A DNA stretch of 64,000 nucleotides from an uncultured Schumannella sp. (GTDB taxonomy: Bacteria > Actinomycetota > Actinomycetes > Actinomycetales > Microbacteriaceae), in contig NZ_CAJQNT010000027.1 of the NCBI RefSeq assembly GCF_905479755.1, positions 1-64,000 on the forward strand. Reading direction: 5' to 3'. This document shows positions 42,048-50,700 of the stretch, piece by piece. The first letter of the stretch is position 1, and each line of letters begins with the position of its first letter. The notes beneath the pieces were generated by a model. That model did no database searches and was not told the origin of the DNA. It was given only the letters and a program-made list of their open reading frames with translations. Made by a program: the position numbers and the translations under genes.

Positions 42048-43049
42048 TCAGCTCACGACGAAGAACTGATCGCCGATGTCGACGCGGCAGCCGCGCTCGA
42101 TCCGGTAGCGGCGGCCCGGCTCGCAACGCCACGGATCCGCGTCCTGCGGCCGCACCACGGATCCGTTGGTCGCGTACCGATCGCTCACCCAGAGCACCCC
42201 CGCCTCCTGCCCGAATTCGAGGTGCGTCTTCGACACGGTCTTCGCGGGGTCGGCGACAGAGATCAACTGATCGACGAACTCGCCGGGTTGCACGACCGGG
42301 TTGCGGCCGATCAGCCCTGACCCCGAGACGGTCGCCGATTCGCCGGTGCTGAAGTGCAGCACGAAACGCTCGCCCGCGCCGCCGGCCGAATCCTCGCGAC
42401 GCGGCACCAGATCCAGCTGCGCCCGCACGGCGGGACGGTCGACGGACTCGGACTCGGACTCGGAGCCAGCCGCCGCCGGCACCACGTCCGGCACGGCGTC
42501 CGGCACCACGTCCGGCACGGCGTCCGGCACAGCGACCGGTTCGGCGTCCGCTTCGGCGTCCGCCTCAGCATCCGGCATGACCTCCGGCTCCGGTTCCGGC
42601 TCCGGTTCCGGTTCCGGTTCCGGTTCCGGTTCTTCCTGAACCTCCGGCTCCGGCTCCGCGTCACGCGCCGCCGCGGTGGCGGGCGGCTCGACGAGCTCGT
42701 CCACCTCGGCCGAGGGACCGGTGGTCGGCGGCATCAAATCCCCCTCGACGGCGACCGTGTCGCGCGCCGACGACAGCTCCGCCGAGCCGACGACGAATCC
42801 GCACTCCCGGCAGAACACATCCGTCGTCAGGGCGACTGCGCTGCACTGCGGGCAACGCGGAAGCGACGTGGAACGCGCGACGGAGAGGTCGAGTCCGTGC
42901 TCCTCACTCGGGAGTGGCATGATCTCCTCGGTCGAGCCGACCGGCTCGGACGGGCCGCGCAGGCTGCGTTCGCCGTTCACGGAACGTCCGCACTCCCCGC
43001 AGAACAGCGCTCCGACCCGAAGCGATGAGCCGCAATATCGGCAGTTCAC
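42048..43049 (-). CDS. Zinc-ribbon and FHA domain protein
   Basis: 333 residues. Two four-cysteine zinc ribbons at the N-terminus (Cys3/6/17/20 and Cys66/69/80/83) are followed by a long disordered acidic stretch built of repeats (EPEPEPEPEPE, DAEADAEADAE, PDAVPDVVPDAVPDVV). A C-terminal FHA domain (about 240-333) has IGRNP, SKTHLEF and ATNGS, the residues that read phosphothreonine. Start GTG 43049, with AAGGAG 8 nt upstream, overlaps the transglutaminase-like stop (GTGA). It is a likely target or reader of the kinase in the same cluster. Confidence 0.88.
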   Translation of the reverse strand: MNCRYCGSSLRVGALFCGECGRSVNGERSLRGPSEPVGSTEEIMPLPSEEHGLDLSVARSTSLPRCPQCSAVALTTDVFCRECGFVVGSAELSSARDTVAVEGDLMPPTTGPSAEVDELVEPPATAAARDAEPEPEVQEEPEPEPEPEPEPEPEPEVMPDAEADAEADAEPVAVPDAVPDVVPDAVPDVVPAAAGSESESESVDRPAVRAQLDLVPRREDSAGGAGERFVLHFSTGESATVSGSGLIGRNPVVQPGEFVDQLISVADPAKTVSKTHLEFGQEAGVLWVSDRYATNGSVVRPQDADPWRCEPGRRYRIERGCRVDIGDQFFVVS

Positions 43050-45361
43050 GAGTCCGTCTCCTTTCCGGGGCGCCACTCGCGCCAGCGCGCAGCGCCCAAC
43101 GAGCGCACTGACACCTTGGCGCGGATGCGCCCCCAGCGCGTCGTCGACTGATCGAGGCTCGCACGCAACTCGTCGACGGCGCTCCAGACGTGATCGGCGT
43201 CCTCGGCGTCGGCGCTCTCCGGGGCGAAGATCGATCGGTCGACGACGGCAGCGAGTACGCGCGACGGCAACGAACCGACCTGGTTCGCGAACTCGGTGCG
43301 GGTCGCGGCGGCGGGCGGAGAGATGCCATGGTCGAGCGCGGTATCGGCGAACTCATCCCAGCCGCCCTGGATCCGGTCAAGAGGCTCCGCGGCCTTTCGC
43401 CGCAGGCGTCGACGGCGCAGCTTCGCGGCAATCACCAGCATGAATGGCGCGAGCAGGATCGCCGCCACCACGAGGAGAACGCCGAGACCCTGCAGGACGG
43501 CAAGCAGCGCCGCCAGCACGGGGTCGATCGACTCGGGGTCTTCCCGGGTGCTCTCGGGAGGAGTCTGCTCCTCGTGGTCGTTCACCGCGTCCGTGGGCGG
43601 GGGAACCAGCGACTGCGGCCGCGCGATCTCCTCCACCTGGTCGAGATCCTCCTCCGGGATCGGCCGCTCCGCCGGCACCGGATCGACGGCGACCCAGCCG
43701 AACTCGGCCGTCTCGATCTCGATCCAGGCCGACACGTCGGAGCCGCGAACCGAGATCGTCTCGGTGGCGCCGTCGGATTCGGGGGCGAAGCCGAACACCA
43801 CGCGCGCCGGGAACCCGAGCTGGCGCGCCATGAGCGCGGCCGTGACCGCGTACTGCTCGGCATCGCCGATCATCTGGGGCGCCGTCAGCAGTTCGCTGAT
43901 CCGGTCGGCCCCGTGGCCCGAGCGGCTCGGCGGCTCGTCGACGCTGAGACCGTGGCTGATGTAGCCCACCTCGGCGAGCTGGTCGAGGGTGCGGGTCAAC
44001 TGCTCGCCGGGCTGGGTGACGCCGCGCACCCAGGAGTCCAGCAGTGCGGAGAGCCCATCGGGAACGGTGTCGATGCGCGGAAGGTCGCTCGAACCCGGGG
44101 TGAGCGTCACCAACGCGCTGAGGCCGAGCGTGGTCGTCGCAACCGAGGTGATGCGATAGCTGTCGCCGGAGGTGATCCCGCCGATCACGGCGGCGGTGTC
44201 GGTGTCGAGGTTGATGACGAGTTCGTCGCTCAACGCTGCCGCGTCGTCGCCCGCGAACTCCACGGTCTCGAGCCGGCCGAGGCTCGGAAGCCAGACCCCC
44301 TCGTAGTCGACGATCTCGACCTCGAGCTGCCTGCTCGGGAGTCCGAGCGCGCTTCGATCGATCGTTGCGGGGACGCGCACGAAGTCGGCCGAGCTGCCGC
44401 CGTCTGCCGCGCTGCCCACCGAGTACACAACACCGTCGTACTGGTCGAGCGTGGCGATGCGGATGCGTTCCCCGGCATCCAGGCCGGTCACCTGGAACTG
44501 CACCGAGTCGACCGTGTCCTCCTGGAGGTAGCGACGGAACGACGCCAGCGGGCTGGCGTACTCCCGCGGGTCGAAGGGTCGCTCGACGGTCTGCCGCAGC
44601 ACCTCGCGTTCGGTCGCCGGGGGCAGGGCCTCGGTCGCCACGACGGCGACACCCGCCGCAATGGCGAGAACGGCCCCGGCCGCGACGAAGGCGCGGGCCC
44701 CTCCCGACTTCACGGCGGATCGCGCCCGGCGCGACTGCATCGGGCCGCTCAGGGCGCGCAGGGCCGCGCGACGCCGACGAATTCGCCGCCAGACATGCCA
44801 GGCCAGTCCCACTGCCAGGAGCGACAACGCGATCGGCACCGGCCACACCGGATTGGCCGGTCCGAAGGCGATGCCCGCGATCGCGGTGGCGATCGGGCCG
44901 AGCATGCCCCACTCACCGCCGCGCTCGCGCGCGCCGATCCACACCCCGGTGAACATCGACAGCATGACCAGGAGGTAGATCGGCACGAGCAGCGCCTGGT
45001 AGTCCCCCACCGGGAGCGTGATCGTGAGCAGCTGCTTCCAGCCGAGCGCGACACCGCTGACCAGATCGACGATGCCTTCGACGCTCGGCAGCACGCCGTC
45101 GATCGCCCGCGACGGCACCGCGAGCGGGACACCGGCGAACACGAACACCACGAAGGCGACGAGCGCGAAGACCCAGCCGGGCCAGCGCAGAGTCACGGCC
45201 GTGGCCGAGAGGATCGCGGCGATCAGGATGCCCTGCACGACCACCGCGATGAACTGCGGGTGCTCGTAGATCGGCCACCACACCGCGGCGGCGATCGCGG
45301 TGGCGAGGCTCGCGAAGACCACCGTCAGCAACAGCGTGGGCGCCGAGGTGCGCGGCGTCAT
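43046..45361 (-). CDS. Transglutaminase-like membrane protein, catalytic residues lost
   Basis: 771 residues. About six membrane helices (10-190), a helix near 222-243, an external region holding a transglutaminase-like core (about 495-565), a Pro/Glu linker, a further membrane helix (about 605-635) and a cytoplasmic tail. In active relatives the core reads DCEQFA..., HAWVE..., VDPT. Here it reads GDAEQYA (Ala501 for the nucleophilic Cys), SDVSAWIE (Ser544 for His) and AVDPVP (Asp560 kept). It therefore looks like a pseudoenzyme with a binding or structural role. ATG 45361 overlaps the DUF58 stop; the end overlaps the next gene. DUF58-MoxR-transglutaminase is a recurring gene set. Confidence 0.9.
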   Translation of the reverse strand: MTPRTSAPTLLLTVVFASLATAIAAAVWWPIYEHPQFIAVVVQGILIAAILSATAVTLRWPGWVFALVAFVVFVFAGVPLAVPSRAIDGVLPSVEGIVDLVSGVALGWKQLLTITLPVGDYQALLVPIYLLVMLSMFTGVWIGARERGGEWGMLGPIATAIAGIAFGPANPVWPVPIALSLLAVGLAWHVWRRIRRRRAALRALSGPMQSRRARSAVKSGGARAFVAAGAVLAIAAGVAVVATEALPPATEREVLRQTVERPFDPREYASPLASFRRYLQEDTVDSVQFQVTGLDAGERIRIATLDQYDGVVYSVGSAADGGSSADFVRVPATIDRSALGLPSRQLEVEIVDYEGVWLPSLGRLETVEFAGDDAAALSDELVINLDTDTAAVIGGITSGDSYRITSVATTTLGLSALVTLTPGSSDLPRIDTVPDGLSALLDSWVRGVTQPGEQLTRTLDQLAEVGYISHGLSVDEPPSRSGHGADRISELLTAPQMIGDAEQYAVTAALMARQLGFPARVVFGFAPESDGATETISVRGSDVSAWIEIETAEFGWVAVDPVPAERPIPEEDLDQVEEIARPQSLVPPPTDAVNDHEEQTPPESTREDPESIDPVLAALLAVLQGLGVLLVVAAILLAPFMLVIAAKLRRRRLRRKAAEPLDRIQGGWDEFADTALDHGISPPAAATRTEFANQVGSLPSRVLAAVVDRSIFAPESADAEDADHVWSAVDELRASLDQSTTRWGRIRAKVSVRSLGAARWREWRPGKETDS

Positions 45362-46725
45362 CGTGTGGCCGCCGTTCGGGCGAGGGCGTGCTTCAGGTCG
45401 TCGAGAAGCCCGACCGAGAGGATGTCGATGCCCGCGACGCGACGCAGCCCCGGGAGCGCCTCGGGATCGCAGACGACCGCGATGACCGCGACGTCGGCGG
45501 GAAACGCCGCGGCGGCGGAACGCAACTGCGCGGGGGTCGTCATCGATCCGCTGATCAGGAACGCGAGCGACACTTGACCGACCTGATCGGCGACCGCATG
45601 CGCGACGTCGCGCAACCCGATGGCGCCCTCGGCGAGGTCGACGACGGCGAGATCGTCGAGGAGGCGTTCGGCACGATGGGTGGCGAGCGCCCGCACGCCG
45701 TAGCTGGGTCGTTTTGCGAACGCCGGGGTGATCGTCGAGACCACGACGGAGAGGCTGCGACCGTCGCGGATGGCGCGCACCCCGAGGCTCCCGGCGACGC
45801 TGACCGCGAGCTCGAACTCGTCGTCGTTCGCGAAGTCGCTCGGGGCGAGACTGAGGGCGACCGCGAGGTGGCTGCGCCGCGTCTGCTCGAACTGGCGCAC
45901 CATGTAGGTGCCGGTCTTCGCCGTCGACTTCCAATGGATGTAGCGGCGTTCATCGCCCGGCTGGTATTCGCGTAGCGCATGGAAGGCGAGGTCGTTCGAC
46001 GAGAGGTCGCGTGTCGTCACGCCCTCCAGATCGTGAATGAGTCCCGTGCTCGTGCTCGGCGCGGCGATCGTCACCGGATGCACGATGAGGGTCTCCTCGT
46101 CGCTCCAGACGAGCTCGCGTCGCACCATCCCGACCGGGTCCGCGCGCACCGTCCGGACCGGGCCGAGCGGGATCACGCCGCGCCGGCTCGTCGGGAGGGG
46201 AACCTCGTGCGAGTACTCGGCGTCGCCGCGAAGTCCCGGGATCGCCAACTCGACGAGTCCCTGCGCGACGGGCACCTCGACCGAGGTCGGCAGGCTGCGC
46301 TGCCCGCGCGGGTTGCGCGCGACGACCTGGAGCGCCGCGGGCTGGCCGGCGACGACGCGGTGATGCGGCAGGGTGAGCTCGATCTGAATGCGCGGTCGAC
46401 CGATCAGGTAGATGACCGCCACCACCGCGAGCGCGATCGTGGCCCAGCCGACGGCGACGAATTCGACCCAGCCGAGGGTGTAGCCGAGCACGAGGACAAC
46501 GGGCGCGGCGAGCAGCAGCCCCCAGCCCAGCGGCGTGACGACGGCGGCTGCGTGGCCGAACCAGCGCCCCGCCGCCCCCCGCACGGTGCCGAACACCCGC
46601 ACCACGAACACCACGGAGTCGGCAAGGACACCCGTGCGGGTTCCGACGATCCGCGCTCGGGTGTTGTGCAGGGTGTTCGTGTCGCTCGTGTGCGGCGACC
46701 CCCGGGACTCTTGGGGAATAGTCAC
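45358..46725 (-). CDS. DUF58 domain protein
   Basis: 455 residues. Two membrane helices (about 65-108) are followed by a beta domain and the DUF58 motif GVTTRDLSSNDLAFHALREYQPGDERRYIHWKSTAK in pattern, then a von Willebrand A-like region. DUF58 proteins nearly always accompany MoxR ATPases, which are thought to assemble or remodel them. GTG 46725 overlaps the moxR stop and its own stop overlaps the transglutaminase-like start, so the three are coupled in translation. Confidence 0.92.
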   Translation of the reverse strand: MTIPQESRGSPHTSDTNTLHNTRARIVGTRTGVLADSVVFVVRVFGTVRGAAGRWFGHAAAVVTPLGWGLLLAAPVVLVLGYTLGWVEFVAVGWATIALAVVAVIYLIGRPRIQIELTLPHHRVVAGQPAALQVVARNPRGQRSLPTSVEVPVAQGLVELAIPGLRGDAEYSHEVPLPTSRRGVIPLGPVRTVRADPVGMVRRELVWSDEETLIVHPVTIAAPSTSTGLIHDLEGVTTRDLSSNDLAFHALREYQPGDERRYIHWKSTAKTGTYMVRQFEQTRRSHLAVALSLAPSDFANDDEFELAVSVAGSLGVRAIRDGRSLSVVVSTITPAFAKRPSYGVRALATHRAERLLDDLAVVDLAEGAIGLRDVAHAVADQVGQVSLAFLISGSMTTPAQLRSAAAAFPADVAVIAVVCDPEALPGLRRVAGIDILSVGLLDDLKHALARTAATR

Positions 46726-47693
46726 ACGGCAAGCCGATCGCTCGGCGGGGCGATCTCGAGCAGCAGCTGCGAGATGACGCTCGTCGCCGTGACCCCGTCG
46801 AACTCGGACTCGGGGTCGAGCACGAGACGGTGCGCCAGCACCGGCTCGGCGAGCGACTTGACGTCGTCCGGGATCACGTAGTGCCGCCCGCTCGCCGCGG
46901 CGAGCGTCTTGGCGGCGCGCACGAGCGAGAGCGCCCCGCGCACGCTGACGCCCAGGCGGACCTCGCGCGCGGCGCGCGTCGCTTCAACGAGCCGCGACAC
47001 ATAGTCGTTGACGCTCGGGTCAACGTGGACTTCGCGCGCGTAGCCGATGAGCTCGCGCACCGCCTCCTCGGTCAGCACGGGCGACAGCACGGTGTCGTGG
47101 GCGCTGACACCGGCGCCGTCCAGAATCCGCAGCGTCGCCGCGCGGTCGGGGTAGCCGATCGAGGCCTTCAACATGAACCGGTCGAGCTGAGCCTCGGGCA
47201 GACGGTACGTCCCGGCCTGTTCGATCGGGTTTTGCGTGGCGACCACCATGAACGGCGACGGAACCGGATGCGGGACGCCGTCCACCGTGACGCGGTGCTC
47301 CTCCATGACCTCGAGAAGCGCCGCCTGGGTCTTCGGGCTCGCGCGGTTGATCTCATCGGCGAGGACGATGTTCGAGAACACCGGCCCGCCGTGGAACGAG
47401 AACTCGCCGCGGCGCTGATCGAACACGCTCACCCCGGTGATGTCGCCGGGCAGCAGGTCCGGTGTGAACTGGATTCGGGAGACCGAACCCTGCACGCTCT
47501 GGGCGATCGCGCGCGCGAACGAGGTCTTCCCGGTTCCCGGGTAGTCCTCCAGCAGCAGGTGCCCCTCGCTGAGCAGCGCGACGAAGCCGAGCCGAATCAC
47601 GAAGGTCTTGCCGACGAGAACGTTCTCGACATTGGCGACGAGCCGCCCGAAGGCGTCTTGGAACATGGTCGCCTGTTCCGGGGTGATACTCAT
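46722..47693 (-). CDS. MoxR family AAA+ ATPase
   Basis: 323-residue AAA+ chaperone-like ATPase. Walker A EDYPGTGKTS (Lys56), Walker B IVLADEINRA, sensor region MVVATQNPIEQAGTYRLPEAQLDRFML in pattern, and a C-terminal helical lid with SVRGALSLVRAAKTLAA. It follows the giant repeat protein by 33 nt, with AGAGGA before the ATG, and overlaps the DUF58 gene. It likely acts on DUF58 or transglutaminase-like partners in building an envelope complex. Confidence 0.94.
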   Translation of the reverse strand: MSITPEQATMFQDAFGRLVANVENVLVGKTFVIRLGFVALLSEGHLLLEDYPGTGKTSFARAIAQSVQGSVSRIQFTPDLLPGDITGVSVFDQRRGEFSFHGGPVFSNIVLADEINRASPKTQAALLEVMEEHRVTVDGVPHPVPSPFMVVATQNPIEQAGTYRLPEAQLDRFMLKASIGYPDRAATLRILDGAGVSAHDTVLSPVLTEEAVRELIGYAREVHVDPSVNDYVSRLVEATRAAREVRLGVSVRGALSLVRAAKTLAAASGRHYVIPDDVKSLAEPVLAHRLVLDPESEFDGVTATSVISQLLLEIAPPSDRLAV

Positions 47694-47726
47694 GGTTCGG
47701 GTCCTCTCGGGTGGAGTTGCTCGACG

Positions 47727-50700
47727 TCAGTCGAAGTCTTCCCAGTTGTAGGTTCGGTCGTATCTCGATCCGCCGTTGGCGGTGATGCGGATCTCGAGAT
47801 CGTCGGGGTGGAGCGCGCCGCTCGCGGTGCAGACGCCACCGCCGCTCGTGGGCATCGTCGTCCAGGTCGACGTGCCGCAGCGGTACTGGATCAGTTCGTA
47901 GGTGCCGGCCGGGGGCGCGCTCCAGCGCCACTCCCCCTCGACGCCGACTCCGGTCGAGGTCACCGTCGCGCTGAGGCCCGGAGGAGCGACGTTGGCGACG
48001 GGGGTTCCGATGGCGAAGGCCGCCGACCACTCGCTCGCGCACAGCGTCACTTCGGGCCACACCTTGCAGGCGAGGAATTCGGCGCTGATCGCGGTGCCGT
48101 AGTGGCTGCCGTTCTGCGTCGTGAGATACGCCGACCCGACCGGGACGAGTTCGCTCACGGTGCCGTCCACGCCGGCGCCGATCAAACGGTACTTCACGTA
48201 GTCGGCCGAGGCGGACTCGTTGGTGATTCTGGTGAGCCGGAAGTCCCAGCGGCCGTTGTCTCCCGGCGAGGTGGCATCGCTCGTGGTGATCGACGTGACG
48301 ACACCCGGCGTCGCCCGCGTGATCACCCGAGCGCTCGTCGCGGCCTCGCTGCACCCGCCGAGCCCGTTCTTCGCGTACACGACGACCATGTAGTCGCGGT
48401 TGGGCGATAGGCCCGTGAACTCGGTGCTCGTCGCGGTTCCCACGGAGGACGCCGACGAGCAGCTGGGGGCATTGCTGCCCTGCGTGATCGCGACAAGATA
48501 CTCGGTGATCGCGCGCCCGTTGCTGTTGAACACGTCGGCCCATTGCGCCGACACCGTCGTCCCCGAGGATGACGAAACCCCGGATGCGGTGGGAGTTCCC
48601 ACGACGAGCGGCGTCCAGGCGGGAGTCCCGGTCGACGAGGCCTGATTCCAGGTGGCCAGGCTGTTCGGGGCGCTGTTGCGCGCACTCACGCTGTACTGCA
48701 CCGAGCTCCCGTTGACGACACCGGCGATCGGCGCGACATCGAGGCTGTAGAGCGTGCCGACCGCGTCGCTCGAGTTCACCGTGACCTCGCGAGAAACATC
48801 CGCGACCGTGACGATATAACGCTCGATCGGGCTGGCGGTTCCGGAGCTCTCGGGCTTGCGCCAGGACACGCTCAAACCCTTGTCGAGGGAAGATGAGCTC
48901 AGTGACACGGGCGGCGGCGGGATGATGTCACTCCAGATCGCCCCGGCGGAGTTCGCGACCGCGGTCGAGGAGCCGACCTCGTTGATCGCGACGATCGAGA
49001 ACTTGACCGAGTTGCTGGGCCCGTTGCCGGGCGTCGCGATCGCGCAGTTCACGTTCGTCGTGCACGTGGTGGTCGAGTACGCGGCACCGCTCGACGCCAG
49101 CGTGGTGCGGATCTCGTACGCGGTGATCGGCGAGTTATTGGCGGCGCCGGGCGTCCAGGAGAGCTTCAGCACGCGATCGGCGAACTCGGTGACGCGGAAG
49201 TTGGTCACCGGATCGGGGACGTCCTGCACCGAGACCGTGACATTCCCCCACACGTAGCGGCTGGGGTTGCCGGTCGCGTCCGCCACCTGGTACTGGAAGT
49301 TCACCTCGACCGGGTCGGCGGTCTCGGACACCTGAACGGTGACGCGTGATCGATCCGCACTCGGCGTGATGGTGAGCCCCGCGGGGAGCTCCGCGCCGCC
49401 GAGGCCGCGAATCGCCACGACGGTCAGCGGGCTGGTCGGGAAGGGGTTGTTGACCTGGTCGTTGGCGAGGACGTCGACCACCGTCGTCTCCCCGCGCAGC
49501 GCGACCGCGCTGTCCGCGACCGGCTGCGCCAGCGGCGCCGTCGATTGGACGACCGAGAGACGAATCGTGCCGGGTTCACCTTCGTTGATCGCGTCGCGGA
49601 CGCCGATGCGGGCCACGGCGCTCGTGCCGGCCGGAGTCGACAGGGCGGCCGTGATCACCATGCGCTGACCGTTGACCTCGACGCTGAACCCCTCGGGGAG
49701 CGGATCGAGCGGCGTGTACGCGAGTTCGTCGATGTCGTCGTAGGGGTAGTTCGTGAGCCGAATCAGGTCGAACTCCCGCGACTGCCCCGGCTCGAAGTTG
49801 ACGTCGGCGCCGACGAAGATCGGGGGCTGGTTCTCACGGGGTTCGACCGTGATCGCCAGCGTCAGCACCGCTCGGCGGCCGTCCGGGTCGTCGGGGCTCG
49901 TGCCATCGGTCACCTCCACCGTGATCGAGGCGGGGCCGAAGTAGCGGTCGGCGGACGTGAAGGCGAGGTTCTGATCGTCGACGACGATCTCACTCCCATC
50001 GCTGTGGGTCGCGCGCACCGTGCTCGCGTCCACGAGGCGCACGCTCTGGCCGCCGAGCGCCACGATGTAGTCGTTGAGCGCGATCTGCAGCGTCTGCTCG
50101 CTCTCGATCACGAGTTCGGGGGCGGTCGGGTCGAGCTGCGGCAGCGCATCGTCGTAGCCGGGCACCCAGAGGAACGCGAAGGCGCGCACGTCGGCGTCCT
50201 CCGGATGCGCCACCGAGAACGGGATGATCTGCGACGCGCCCTCGATCGACACCCGCACGCTGCCGCCCGGAAGCACCTCGGCGGAGCTCGAGTAGCCCGG
50301 GACGAGACTGAGTTCGAGCTCGCTCACGGCCCCGTCGGCGAAGAACACGTTGCTGAGCACATCGACATCGAGCGTCGAGCGGTCCAGCACCTCGGCGACC
50401 GTCAGCACCGTGTCAGAGGCGACCGGCACAGCGAGCGGGGCATCCGGATCGACGGTCACCGTCACGAAGTTGGTGCTCGTGCCGCCGTACTGGTTCTCGA
50501 TCGTGTAGACGACCGAGTATCGGCCCGCCTCCGCGGGCGGGGTGATGCGCACGATCGACTCGTCGATCACCTCGACCGCGACCTCGGAGTCCTGGGCGTT
50601 GGGGAGCGCGGCGACGACGCGCAGCGGCGACCCATCCGGATCGGAGTCGTTGTTGAGCACCTGCACCGACACGGTGCGCCCCGGCCGGATCGACACGACG

